DNA of 64,000 bases from Bradyrhizobium sp. DOA9 (lineage in GTDB: Bacteria > Pseudomonadota > Alphaproteobacteria > Rhizobiales > Xanthobacteraceae), in the NCBI RefSeq assembly GCF_000617845.2, contig NZ_DF820425.1, positions 441,690 to 505,689 on the forward strand. The letters are read 5' to 3'. The notes beneath the pieces were generated by a model that saw only the letters and a list, made by a program, of their open reading frames with translations, was not told where the DNA came from and did not search any database. Every line of letters begins with the position of its first letter. Positions within the stretch are counted from its first letter, which is position 1. Position numbers and translations under genes: made by a program. Positions 44,814-53,783 of this stretch are shown in pieces.

Positions 44814-45866
44814 ATGGCAGCAAGCGGTGTGCCCGCCAACACGAGCGGGCTATTCGTCGATCCGCGCGAGGACTGGCTCGCGCTGCACCGGGAGGAGATC
44901 ATCGATCCGCTGCGGCCGATCGTCGATCCCCATCACCATCTGTGGAATCGCGGGCACCGCTATCTGATCGAGGAGATGTCGGCCGACATCGCCTCCGGTC
45001 ACAACGTCATCGCCACCGTCTATGTCGACTGCCGTTCGATGTATCGCGCGCATGGGCCGGAAGCATTCCGCCCGGTCGGCGAGGTCGAGTTCGCCAACGG
45101 CGTTGCCGCCATGAGCGCGAGCGGTGGCTACGGCAAGGCCGCGATCTGCGCCGGCATCGTCAGCCACGCCAATCTGCTGCTCGGCGAGGCCGCGAAGGGC
45201 GTGCTGGAAGCCGAGATCGCCGCCGGCAACGGCCGCTTTCGCGGCATCCGGCATTCCTCGGCCTGGGACGAAGATCCTGTCGTCGCCGGCATGTATGCGA
45301 ACAGGCCGAAGGGATTGTTGCAGGACCCGATCTTCCGCAAAGGCTTTGCCTGCCTCGCGCCGCTCAAGCTCAGCTTCGATGCCTGGCTGTTCCATCCGCA
45401 GATCGGCGAGCTCACGGCGCTGGCGCGCGCCTTCCCCGACACCAGGATCGTGCTCGACCATTGCGGCGGCCCGGCCGGAATCGGCCGCTTCGCCGGTCGG
45501 CGCGAGGAGGTGTTTGCGCAATGGCGCGCCTCGATCCGGGAGATCGCGACATGCGAGAACGTGGTTGTGAAGCTCGGTGGTCTCGCGATGTGCCTGCTCG
45601 GCTATGACTTCCATTTGCGCGAGAGGCCGCCGACGTCCGAGGAGCTTGCCGCGGCGTGGCGGCCCTATGTCGAGACCTGCATCGAGGCGTTCGGCCCGAA
45701 ACGTGCGATGTTCGAAAGCAATTTCCCGCCGGACAAGGGCCAATGCAGCTACCAGGTGATCTTCAATGCCTTCAAGCGTATCGCCTCAAAGCTGAGCGAC
45801 GCCGAAAGGACCGCATTGTTCTCGCAGACCGCGATCGACGTCTACCGGCTCGAGCTGCCGTCATGA
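44814..45866 (+). CDS. Amidohydrolase-family (PF04909) enzyme
   Basis: This 350-residue TIM-barrel protein has the first metal motif DPHHHLWNRG near residue 40, the RGIRHSSAWDEDP strand, VLDHCGGPAGIGRF near 216 and KRAMFESNFPPDKGQCSY near 300, the blocks of amidohydrolase-2 enzymes (2-pyrone-4,6-dicarboxylate lactonase, decarboxylases and relatives). These are zinc-dependent hydrolases or decarboxylases of lactones and aromatic acids. The exact substrate is open. A terminator hairpin follows. Confidence 0.85.
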   Translation: MAASGVPANTSGLFVDPREDWLALHREEIIDPLRPIVDPHHHLWNRGHRYLIEEMSADIASGHNVIATVYVDCRSMYRAHGPEAFRPVGEVEFANGVAAMSASGGYGKAAICAGIVSHANLLLGEAAKGVLEAEIAAGNGRFRGIRHSSAWDEDPVVAGMYANRPKGLLQDPIFRKGFACLAPLKLSFDAWLFHPQIGELTALARAFPDTRIVLDHCGGPAGIGRFAGRREEVFAQWRASIREIATCENVVVKLGGLAMCLLGYDFHLRERPPTSEELAAAWRPYVETCIEAFGPKRAMFESNFPPDKGQCSYQVIFNAFKRIASKLSDAERTALFSQTAIDVYRLELPS

Positions 45867-45869
45867 CGA

Positions 45870-45904
45870 AAAGAGGGGCCGGGACATGGATCCCGACCCC
45901 TCTT
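45870..45904. terminator. Bidirectional terminator between the amidohydrolase and cupin genes
   Basis: AAGAGGGGCCGGGA and TCCCGACCCCTCTT form a long stem with one mismatch around a 6-base loop, three bases after the amidohydrolase stop. Flanking A and T runs are short but present in both directions, and the cupin gene converges on it. Confidence 0.7.
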
Positions 45905-45948
45905 CGTCGTGGCCGCTGGGAAGCGTCCTTGAAACGTGGTTGCGAGCT

Positions 45949-46404
45949 CTAGCCGGCGCCCATCAGCGAGGCGGGACGCGGCGCGCCGGTGGAGGTGAAG
46001 ATCTTCTTCAGCTTGTTGACGACGCGGATCAGGAAACCGATCATCACCGGATTGGTCTTGCGGCAGAAGGCGATCTTCTTGACGTGGCCTTCGACATGCC
46101 ATTTGGCATGCGCGCCGTCGCGGAAGAAAATCACGTCGCCGGGACCGTAGCGCTTGGGCGGCATGCCGTCGCTTTCGAGCACGATCGATCCTTCCATGAT
46201 CATGATCGTCTCGTCGATGTCGTAGTACCAGTTGAAGCGGCCTTCGGTGCAGTGCCAGATGATCGTTTGCGCGGTACCGTCGGCGCTGGTCGACAGCACG
46301 CGGGAGCGGGATATCGGATTACCCTCGATGATCCAGGACGGCTCGATCGGCCGCAGCTCGAGCTCGACATTGCAACTACCGATTTCAATCAATGCGCGCG
46401 ACAT
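45949..46404 (-). CDS. Cupin-domain protein (DUF861-like)
   Basis: This 151-residue protein has a single cupin: WHCTEGRFNWYYDIDETIMIMEGSIVLE near residue 50-77 (first cupin motif, with Trp-Tyr-Tyr and DETIMI) and RYGPGDVIFFRDGAHAKWHVEGHVKKIAF near 85-113 (second motif, with His in DGAHAKWHVEGH). The pattern resembles the (S)-ureidoglycine-aminohydrolase cupin family. The C-terminus is basic (VVNKLKKIF). Read from the ATG at 46404 with GGGGAAG upstream. No purine catabolism genes are near, so the substrate is open. Confidence 0.8.
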   Translation of the reverse strand: MSRALIEIGSCNVELELRPIEPSWIIEGNPISRSRVLSTSADGTAQTIIWHCTEGRFNWYYDIDETIMIMEGSIVLESDGMPPKRYGPGDVIFFRDGAHAKWHVEGHVKKIAFCRKTNPVMIGFLIRVVNKLKKIFTSTGAPRPASLMGAG

Positions 46405-46639
46405 CTGCTTCCCCAGAAGATATAATATGAATGGCCGGGTCTCGGCCCGGATTGTTTCGAAAGAAGTTGGGACGCTAGTAGCCGGTTTTTAATTCTTTCT
46501 TACATGGCACTCGACAATCAGCCCTGAGTTGCAGGTGCGAACGGTTAACATCACGATTTCCTCTGCGAATTCGTACACATGAACCGATCCTGTCCGGGGT
46601 GCGACAAAGTGCGCAAAGTATTGGGAAGGAGCCGCACCG

Positions 46640-47194
46640 ATGTCCCTCACGCCCGAGATCCTGACAGCCAGCAGCGAAGTCGTCGCCAGGCTCCGCAGGC
46701 TCGATGTCTCCTTCGCGACGGACGAAGAGCCCTGGTTCACCATCGACGGCGTCGAAAGCCCGCGGCACATCGGCACCGACGGCTCCGGCAGCGCGTTCGT
46801 GCTGCTGCCGTCGCAGAATGTGCTCTATGTCTCATCGGACGGCCGCGCGGGCATCATCGCGGAGAGCTTTGAAGCTTTCATCCAGCTCGTCGTCGCCCAC
46901 CCCTATTGGCGCGACATCCTCAAATTCTCCGGCGGCGGCGACCTTGCCGAAATGCGGCGCGCGGCGAAAGCGCTGGAGACGACGCTCGACGACGAACGAG
47001 GGGTCAACGAGGCCCGCGAAGACACTCGCGGCGCGCTCGCACTGGCGGAGGCGGATGACCCGGTCGGTGCGCTCTACGAGGCGGTGGCAGCGTCCGACGC
47101 GATCGTGCGGGCCACCGACGGCAGCCCGTTCACGACATTGTTCAACCGCTTCAGCATCGACGACAACCCCACCCCGCGCAACGCGGCGGCGTGA
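46640..47194 (+). CDS. Hypothetical protein, possibly SUKH-like
   Basis: This 184-residue soluble acidic protein has GGAAGGAGC upstream of the ATG. SGSAFVLLPSQNVLYVSSDGRAG near residue 52-74 and ESFEAFIQLVVAHPYWRDILKF near 78-99 recall SMI1/KNR4 (SUKH)-like proteins, in which such strands form a common fold. The C-terminal part is helical and charged. The match is weak, and no immunity context (toxin gene) is seen here. Confidence 0.5.
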   Translation: MSLTPEILTASSEVVARLRRLDVSFATDEEPWFTIDGVESPRHIGTDGSGSAFVLLPSQNVLYVSSDGRAGIIAESFEAFIQLVVAHPYWRDILKFSGGGDLAEMRRAAKALETTLDDERGVNEAREDTRGALALAEADDPVGALYEAVAASDAIVRATDGSPFTTLFNRFSIDDNPTPRNAAA

Positions 47195-47240
47195 GAGCGC
47201 GGTAGACGTGACTCTACTGAGGTCTATCGGGCCGATCCTT

Positions 47241-47368
47241 ACCTCTCCCCAGCGGGGAGAGGTCGGATTGCGCAGCAATCCGGGTGAGGGGCCGCGGCGG
47301 TCGGTGAGACTGTAACCCCTCACGCGGATCGCATCTATCGATGCGACCCGACACCCTACGGGAGAAGT
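47241..47368. repeat. Intergenic repeat with nested hairpins (family 4)
   Basis: CCTCTCCCCAGCGGGGAGAGG (47242-47262) is followed by CGGATTGCGCAGCAATCCG and by GCGGATCGCATCTATCGATG. The three inverted repeats in tandem fill the gap between the convergent SUKH-like and M29 aminopeptidase genes. No coding potential. Confidence 0.65.
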
Positions 47369-47373
47369 GAAGG

Positions 47374-48627
47374 CTACTTCGCCCATTCGCCCTTGCGGAA
47401 GACGGGCACCTTGCTGCCGTCCGCCAGGATGCCGTCAATGTCGGTCTCGGCCGAGCCGATCATCCAGTCGATATGGATCAGGCTCTGATTGCCGCCTTGC
47501 GCCGCGATCTGCTGGGGCGTCAGCTGGGCGCCGTTGACGAAGCATTTCGAATAGCACTGACCGAGCGCGATGTGCGAGGCCGCGTTCTCGTCGAACAGCG
47601 TGTTGTAGAACAACAGCCCGCTCTGCGAGATCGGCGAGGAATGCGGCACCAACGCCACTTCGCCGAGGCGCCGCGCGCCCTCGTCGGTGTCGAGCACCTT
47701 GTTCAGCACTTCGGCGCCGCGCGAGGCCTTTGCGTCGACGATCTTGCCGTCCTCGAACCGCACCGCGATGTTGTCGATCAGCGTGCCCTGGTAGGACAGC
47801 GGCTTGGAGCTCACCACATGGCCGTAGACGCGGCGGCAATGCGGCGTGGTGAAGACCTCTTCGGTCGGGATGTTGGCGTTGCAGCTGATGCCGTTCTTGG
47901 ACAGCGAGGCGCCGCCTTCCCATTCGTGTCCGTCGGCGAGACCGATGGTGAGGTCGGTGCCCGGCCCCGAATATTGCAGCGCGCGAAAACGCTGGCCGTT
48001 GAGCCAGTTGGTGCGCTCGCGCAGCACCGCATTGTGGCTCGCCCAATTGCCGATCGCATCCTCGCGGTCCACCCGCGACGCGGCGAAGATCGCATCCGCA
48101 AGCTTGCCGATCGCGATATCTTCCGGATCGTTCGGGAACACCTGCTTGGCCCAGGACGGGCTCGGATAGGCGATGATGTTCCAGTTGGTGTCGAAATTGA
48201 CGATCTTCTCCAGCGCGGGCTGGTAGGCCATCGAATTGGCCTTGCTGGCGCGCGCCACCTTGGAAGGATCCTCGCCCGACAGCAGCATCGGGTTGTCCCC
48301 TACGATGGCGAGCCGTGCGGTGTTGTCCGAGAACGCCTTGGCCATGCCCTCGTAGAGCCAGCCCGCGGCTCGATCGAAACTGTTGTCGTGGCCGTGGCGG
48401 TAGCGGGCCAGCGTCATTTCCTCGTCCGACAGGATCGGCGTCACGAGGCCGGCGCCGGCCTTGTAGGCATGCACGGCGATCCGCCGCACCAGGGGCAGCG
48501 CGATTGCGGGCGCGGTCAGAAGCAGGTCCTGTCCCAGCCGCAAGCCCAGGCCCACCTTCACCGCCACCTCGGCCAGCCGGTCGAGCTTCACCGGGTCGAT
48601 GGGAGTGGAAGTCTTGTGATCAGTCAT
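47374..48627 (-). CDS. Aminopeptidase, M29 family
   Basis: This 417-residue cytosolic metallo-aminopeptidase has the M29 hallmarks: NANIPTEEVFTTPH near residue 250, GEVALVPHSSPI near 325, LFDENAASHIALGQCYS near 345 and QSLIHIDWMIGSAETDIDG near 388. The Glu, Glu, His, His and Asp in these blocks bind the double metal centre. The length fits the family (about 410). Acts in peptide turnover. It begins with its own ATG at 48627 and stands alone. Confidence 0.92.
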   Translation of the reverse strand: MTDHKTSTPIDPVKLDRLAEVAVKVGLGLRLGQDLLLTAPAIALPLVRRIAVHAYKAGAGLVTPILSDEEMTLARYRHGHDNSFDRAAGWLYEGMAKAFSDNTARLAIVGDNPMLLSGEDPSKVARASKANSMAYQPALEKIVNFDTNWNIIAYPSPSWAKQVFPNDPEDIAIGKLADAIFAASRVDREDAIGNWASHNAVLRERTNWLNGQRFRALQYSGPGTDLTIGLADGHEWEGGASLSKNGISCNANIPTEEVFTTPHCRRVYGHVVSSKPLSYQGTLIDNIAVRFEDGKIVDAKASRGAEVLNKVLDTDEGARRLGEVALVPHSSPISQSGLLFYNTLFDENAASHIALGQCYSKCFVNGAQLTPQQIAAQGGNQSLIHIDWMIGSAETDIDGILADGSKVPVFRKGEWAK

Positions 48628-48740
48628 GCCGGGCCCTCTGCCGAAAGTCGCTCACTCAATTTAAGTCTAGCACCGCGAGACACAAGTATGCGAGCGTCTT
48701 GCGGCCCTGGGAAGATACGCGGTTTCACGCATTTTGGTTT

Positions 48741-50102
48741 TCAACGCGTTGCCGATGCCAGCACCCGATCGACCATGGCAGGCGCGAGTCCCAGGTAATT
48801 TTTCGGTGAGGTGAGCGCCTCGATTGTGGCGCGATCGATGCGGCTCGATACCCGTGAATCCGCGGATAGCGCATCAGCAAGGCTCATCCCCTTCTCGTTG
48901 GCCTGGCGGCAGGCGTCATAAACGACGTCATGTGCCTCCTGCCGGCCGATCTGCGGGGCGAGGCCCATCATGACCGCTTCGGCCACAATCAGGCCCCGGC
49001 TGAGGGCGAGATTGTCGTTCATCTTCGCCTCGTCCACGATCAGGCCTGCGAGCGCGAACTTCGCCTGGTGCAGCGCGCCGGCGGTCAGCACGAAGCTCTC
49101 GGGGATCGCCATCCATTCCGCGTGCCAGGGGCCTGTCGCACGCTCGAAATCCTGCACCATGGCGTCGAGCATCAGGCCGGCATGCTGGCGCACCGCCTTG
49201 GAGGCCGCGAGCATCAACTCCGAGGAGATCGGGTTGCGCTTCTGCGGCATGGTCGAGGAGGCGCCGCGCCCCTTGACGAAGGGCTCGTAGACCTCGGCGA
49301 ACTCGGTCGAAGCCATGATCATGATGTCGAGCGCGATCTTGCCGAGCGAGCCGGTGACGAGCGCGAGGAAGTTCACGGCCTCGGCAAAGCCGTCGCGTGC
49401 GACGTGCCAAGTCGAGGCGGGAACACCGAGCTCCAGCTCGGCGCAGAGCGCTTCCTGCACCTCGAACCCCCTGTCGCCGAGCGAGGCCAGCGTGCCGGCG
49501 GCACCGGCGAACTGGCCGACCAGCACGCGCGGCTTCAGCTGCGCCAGCCGCTCGGCGTGGCGATCGAACATCGCCAGCCAGATCGCGGACTTGTAGCCAA
49601 ACGTCACCGGCAGCGCCTGCTGCAGATGGGTGCGCCCCGCCATCGCCGTGTCGCGATGGCGCTTCGACAGATCGGCGAGGATCTTGCGCAGCTCGGCGAT
49701 GTCGCGCTCGACGATCCCGAGCGCGGCGCGCAGTTGCAGCACCACGGCGGTGTCCATGATGTCCTGCGTGGTGGCGCCCCAATGCACGTAGCGGCCCGCC
49801 TCACCGCATTGCTTCACCATCTGATGCACCAAAGGCAGGATCGGATAGCCGACGACATCGGTCTCCTGCCTGAGCAGATCGAAATCCAGCGCGGCGACGT
49901 CGGTCCGCGCCGCGATCGCGGCCGCTGCCTCCTGTGGAATCACACCGCACTTCGCCTCCGCCTTCGCCAGCGCCACCTCGACCTCGGCATAGCGCGCCAC
50001 CGTCGCGACGTCGGAGAACACCTCGCGCATCTCGGACGTGCCGAAGGCGTCGCGAAACAGCAGGGAATCGAGCACGGTGGTGGCGGCGGGAAAAGCAGGC
50101 AT
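48741..50102 (-). CDS. Fumarase/aspartase-superfamily lyase (PurB/PcaB-like)
   Basis: This 453-residue protein has HWGATTQDIMDTAVVLQLR near residue 97, AGRTHLQQALPVTFGYK near 148 and the superfamily signature SSTMPQKRNPISSE near 280. All active-site blocks are kept. Adenylosuccinate lyase and 3-carboxy-cis,cis-muconate cycloisomerase share this architecture. The sequence after HWGATTQD and the wide spacing fit a PcaB/PurB-like branch that I cannot separate here. No pca or pur genes lie next to it, so a more unusual lyase is also possible. Confidence 0.8.
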   Translation of the reverse strand: MPAFPAATTVLDSLLFRDAFGTSEMREVFSDVATVARYAEVEVALAKAEAKCGVIPQEAAAAIAARTDVAALDFDLLRQETDVVGYPILPLVHQMVKQCGEAGRYVHWGATTQDIMDTAVVLQLRAALGIVERDIAELRKILADLSKRHRDTAMAGRTHLQQALPVTFGYKSAIWLAMFDRHAERLAQLKPRVLVGQFAGAAGTLASLGDRGFEVQEALCAELELGVPASTWHVARDGFAEAVNFLALVTGSLGKIALDIMIMASTEFAEVYEPFVKGRGASSTMPQKRNPISSELMLAASKAVRQHAGLMLDAMVQDFERATGPWHAEWMAIPESFVLTAGALHQAKFALAGLIVDEAKMNDNLALSRGLIVAEAVMMGLAPQIGRQEAHDVVYDACRQANEKGMSLADALSADSRVSSRIDRATIEALTSPKNYLGLAPAMVDRVLASATR

Positions 50103-50208
50103 GGCATTTCTTTATGATTGGCGTTTTGTGTGGGCGACAGCTTACGCAGGCCGCGCAGCTCGGCAAAGGACATTAGCAGTTTCACCACACATTCGTCCCG
50201 CCATCGCC

Positions 50209-50338
50209 GTCATCCCGAGGTGCCGGAGCGAAGCGCAGGGCCTCGAAGGATGGACGGCTCGACTGCATCGTGGCCGTTCATCCTTCGAGGCTCCGCGTAC
50301 GCTGCTGCGCAGCCTACGCTGCGCACCTTGGGGATGAC
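50209..50338. repeat. Long intergenic palindrome (family 5)
   Basis: GTCATCCCGAGG at the left end and CCTTGGGGATGAC at the right end are near-perfect inverted copies. Inside, CCTCGAAGGATGGA and CATCCTTCGAGG pair as a second stem. It occupies the middle of the 436-bp gap between the lyase and the regulator gene. The remaining 200 bp upstream of the regulator show no gene. Confidence 0.75.
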
Positions 50339-50538
50339 GGATCAATTGCGGTGAGAGATTTGGGCGGCGCACGACCGCAACATTCCAGTTGCGGTTGCAT
50401 TCCCCTCTGCAAACGGCATGGCTGCCATCACGCGATCGCGATGAACCAGACGGCCCCTTCGGCAGACATACGGGTTTTCGACCCAAATTTCATTTTGTTT
50501 GTTTTGCCCGATTTCAGCAACGAGGCCTGAGTTTCGAC

Positions 50539-52095
50539 GTGCAGTTTCTGTTCCAGGACCACCTTCTCGACACCGACCGGCGCGAGCTGAGCCGCGAGCA
50601 GGTTCCTATTGCCGTGGAACCGCAGGTTTTCGACCTGGTCGTCCACCTCATGCAGAACCGCGACCGGGTCGTCAGCAAGGACGAGCTGATCGACAAGATC
50701 TGGCACGGGCGCAGTGTGTCCGAATCCACCCTGACCAGCCGGATCAACGCGGCACGCAAGGCGATCGGCGACAATGGCGTGAGCCAATCGCTGATCCGCA
50801 CCATCACGCGCAAGGGTTTTCGTTTCGTCGGCGACGTCCAGACGCAAATCGGCACGGTCGCGCCGGGGCCGGTCCGTACCAGCCCGCCCCAGGCGGTCTT
50901 CGCGCTGCCCGAGCGGCCCGCGATCGCCGTGCTGCCCTTCACCAATATGAGCGGCGAGGCCGAGCAGGATTATTTCTCCGACGGCATCAGCGAGGACATC
51001 ATCACCGCGCTGTCGAAGCTGCGCTGGTTCTTCGTCGTCGCGCGCAACTCTTCCTTCGTCTACAAGGGCCGCGCCGTGCATATCCACGAGGTGGCGCGGG
51101 AGCTCGGGGTGCGCTACGTGGTCGAAGGCAGCGTGCGGCGGAGCGGCGAGCGGGTGCGCATCTCGGCCCAGCTCAACGACGTCTCGACCGGCAGCCATCT
51201 CTGGGCCGAACGCTATGACCGCGAGCTCGCCGATATCTTCGCCGTGCAGGACGAGATCACGGAAGCGATCGTCGCCGCCGTCGAGCCGCAGCTCTACGCC
51301 GCCGAAAGCTTCCGGGCCCAGCAGAAGCCGCCGGGCAGCCTGGATGCATGGGACCTCGTGATGCGCGCGCTGTCGCATTATTGGCGTATCACCCGCGAGG
51401 ACAATGCCGCCGCGCAAAAGCTGTTGGAAGAGGCGGTGGCGATCGATCCCGCCTACGGCAAGGCCCTCGGCCTGCTCGCGACCAGCCATATCTTCGGCGC
51501 GCATATGGGCTGGGCCGACATGGCTGCCACCGTGCCGGTCGCCGAGCGTGCAGCGCTCGCGGCGGTGGAGGCCGATCGCGAGGATGCCTGGGCCCATCAC
51601 GGCCTGGCTTACACCTACCTGTTCCGCCGTCGCTTCGACGACGCGCTGGCTGAGTTCGAGCTGGCCTTGCGGCTCAATCCGAACTTCGCGATGGCCCATG
51701 CCTTCCACGGCGTGACGCTGTGCTATGCCGGACGATGGCAGGACGGCGATGCCGCCGCCCGCCGCGCGCTGCGGCTGAGCCCGCGCGACCCGCTCGCGGC
51801 GATCTATTGCGGGGTTGCGGCCTATGCCCGGTTCGTCGGCCATGACTACGGGGGCGCCGTGCAGATGGCTCGGGAATCGATGCGCCAGCGCGGAGATTTC
51901 GTCGGCGCGCACCGCGTGCTGACGGCGGCCGCCGGCATGCTCGGCGATCCCGCCCTCGCGGCATCCGCCCTGGAAGGCCTGCGCCGCACCCAGCCCGAGG
52001 TCTCGCTTGCCTGGATCACGCGCGAGCTGCCGATGCTGCGGGAAGAGGATCGCACACATTACCTCCAAGGCTTGCGCCGTGCAGGCATGAAGTAG
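50539..52095 (+). CDS. Winged-helix (OmpR/CadC-type) regulator with TolB-like and TPR domains
   Basis: This protein has about 518 residues from the GTG at 50539, which gives the usual start QFLFQDHLLDTDRREL; an earlier start in the same frame (50389) would add 50 residues of poor composition. Residues 1-100 form a winged helix (VFDLVVHLMQNRDRVVSKDE, STLTSRINAARKAIGD, IRTITRKGFRFVG). Residues 120-270 are a TolB/FlgO-like domain (IAVLPFTNMSGEAEQDYFSD, VARELGVRYVVEGSVRRSGE), and 280-500 are TPR repeats. There is no membrane helix, unlike CadC. This architecture is frequent in rhizobia; some are annotated as adenylate cyclase-like, but no cyclase domain is present here. Target genes unknown. Confidence 0.82.
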   Translation: MQFLFQDHLLDTDRRELSREQVPIAVEPQVFDLVVHLMQNRDRVVSKDELIDKIWHGRSVSESTLTSRINAARKAIGDNGVSQSLIRTITRKGFRFVGDVQTQIGTVAPGPVRTSPPQAVFALPERPAIAVLPFTNMSGEAEQDYFSDGISEDIITALSKLRWFFVVARNSSFVYKGRAVHIHEVARELGVRYVVEGSVRRSGERVRISAQLNDVSTGSHLWAERYDRELADIFAVQDEITEAIVAAVEPQLYAAESFRAQQKPPGSLDAWDLVMRALSHYWRITREDNAAAQKLLEEAVAIDPAYGKALGLLATSHIFGAHMGWADMAATVPVAERAALAAVEADREDAWAHHGLAYTYLFRRRFDDALAEFELALRLNPNFAMAHAFHGVTLCYAGRWQDGDAAARRALRLSPRDPLAAIYCGVAAYARFVGHDYGGAVQMARESMRQRGDFVGAHRVLTAAAGMLGDPALAASALEGLRRTQPEVSLAWITRELPMLREEDRTHYLQGLRRAGMK

Positions 52096-52202
52096 GGCGC
52101 AACGCTGACCGCATAGCCTCCCCTTGTGGATGAGGAGGGGAATCCGCAAAGCACGAAACTTGCAAGCGCTCCGCGACGGCAATGTTCGCGGAGCGCTCGA
52201 TA

Positions 52203-53783
52203 ATGTACGACACGATCATCGTGGGCGCCGGCTCGGCCGGCTGTGTGCTGGCCAATCGGCTGTCGGCCGATCCAAATCGCAAGGTTCTGGTGCTGGAGGC
52301 CGGTCGCGCTGCCCCGCTCGCCTCGGACATTCCGTCCGACTGGCCGACGATGTTCAATACGGCGGTCGATTGGGGGTTTCATACCGAACCGCAAGCAGGC
52401 TGCCGGGGACGGCGCATCTTCTGGCCGCGCGGCAAGATGATCGGCGGCTCCGGCGCGATGAATGCGATGATTTACATCCGCGGCCTGCCGTCGGATTACG
52501 ATGGATGGGCGCGGGCGGGCTGCCCGGGCTGGGCCTGGAGCGACGTGCTGCCGAAATTCATCGCCTTCGAGAACAATGCCCGCTTCGCCGACGACCCCTT
52601 CCACGGCACCAGCGGGCCGCTGCACGTCGCCGACGTCCCTTTCGTCGATCCCAACGAATTGAAATGGCTGGAGGCGGCCCAGGCCGCGGGGCTTCCGCAC
52701 AACCCCGATTTCAACGGCGCCGTCCAGGAAGGCGCCGGCTTCTTCCAGTTCGTCATCAGGGACGGCGAACGTTTCGGCACCGGCAAGGCCTATCTGCGCC
52801 CGGCGCTGACGCGCCCCAATCTCGTCCTGAAGACCGGCGCACGCGTCACGCGCATCATCGTCGAGCGCGGCCGCGCGACCGGCGTGGCCTTTCTCGACAA
52901 TGGGCAACTGAAGAGCGCCTTCGCCACCAGCGAGATCGTGCTCGCCTCCGGCGCCATCGGCTCGGCACAACAACTCCTGCTGTCAGGCATCGGCCCGGCT
53001 GACGAGTTGAAGGCGGTCGGCGTCGACGTCCTGCATGACCTGCCCGGCGTCGGCAAGAATCTCCAGGACCACATCAACATTCCCATCACCTTCTACACCA
53101 GGGAGAGGATCGGCGTCGGCGCCTGGACCGACGAAAGTCTCGCGGCGAGCCTTGCAGAGTGGCAGGCGCACCGCAGCGGTCCGCGCACCTCGCCCTGGGT
53201 CGCCGCCGGCGCCCATGTGCGCAGCCGCCCCGAGGTCGAGCCCGATCTTCAGCTCTATGGCGCGATCAGCCCGCACCGCGACTATGTCCGCTTCCTGTCG
53301 TCCAGGCCGGGCATCACCCTGCATGCGACCTTGCAGCGGCCGAAGAGCCGCGGCGAGATCACGCTGCGCTCGTCCGATCCGATCGAAGATCCCGCGATCG
53401 ACCCCGGCTATTTCGCGTCGGACCCGAGCGGCAGCGACATCGCGACCATGATCGAGGGCGTCCGCATCAACCGTCGCATCGCCGCGCAATCACCGCTCAA
53501 GGAGATGATCGAAACCGAGGTGACGCCGAGCGCGGAGGCGATCAGCGATGCCGAGACCGCCGACTATATCCGCGGCCATTGCACGACGCTCTATCATGCC
53601 GCCTCGACCTGCCGGATGGGCACGGACGACCTCGCCGTCGTCGATCCCGAGCGATTGCAGGTGCGCGGCATCGACGGTCTGCATGTCGCCGATGCCTCGG
53701 TGATCCCGATCATGATCTCGGGCAATATCCAGACGCCGACGATCTTGATTGCCGAATGCGCCGCAGCGGCGATCCTGGGCTAG
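52203..53783 (+). CDS. GMC-family FAD oxidoreductase
   Basis: This 526-residue flavoprotein is read from the ATG at 52203 with GGAG upstream; a start at 52182 would add seven residues. The FAD motif DTIIVGAGSAGCVLANRLS at residues 3-21, WPRGKMIGGSGAMNAMIYIRG near 78-98 and YHAASTCRMGTDDLAVVD-like sequence near 465 with GLHVADASVIPIMISGNIQTP are typical of the choline/alcohol dehydrogenase branch. It oxidises an alcohol to an aldehyde; the natural substrate is not evident. The stop abuts the convergent hypothetical gene. Confidence 0.9.
   Translation: MYDTIIVGAGSAGCVLANRLSADPNRKVLVLEAGRAAPLASDIPSDWPTMFNTAVDWGFHTEPQAGCRGRRIFWPRGKMIGGSGAMNAMIYIRGLPSDYDGWARAGCPGWAWSDVLPKFIAFENNARFADDPFHGTSGPLHVADVPFVDPNELKWLEAAQAAGLPHNPDFNGAVQEGAGFFQFVIRDGERFGTGKAYLRPALTRPNLVLKTGARVTRIIVERGRATGVAFLDNGQLKSAFATSEIVLASGAIGSAQQLLLSGIGPADELKAVGVDVLHDLPGVGKNLQDHINIPITFYTRERIGVGAWTDESLAASLAEWQAHRSGPRTSPWVAAGAHVRSRPEVEPDLQLYGAISPHRDYVRFLSSRPGITLHATLQRPKSRGEITLRSSDPIEDPAIDPGYFASDPSGSDIATMIEGVRINRRIAAQSPLKEMIETEVTPSAEAISDAETADYIRGHCTTLYHAASTCRMGTDDLAVVDPERLQVRGIDGLHVADASVIPIMISGNIQTPTILIAECAAAAILG

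Noticed and set aside
50389..50538. An earlier start of the winged-helix regulator
   Set aside because: The extra 50 residues are not like any winged-helix start and overlap the tail of the gap beyond the palindrome; the GTG at 50539 gives the usual opening of this family.
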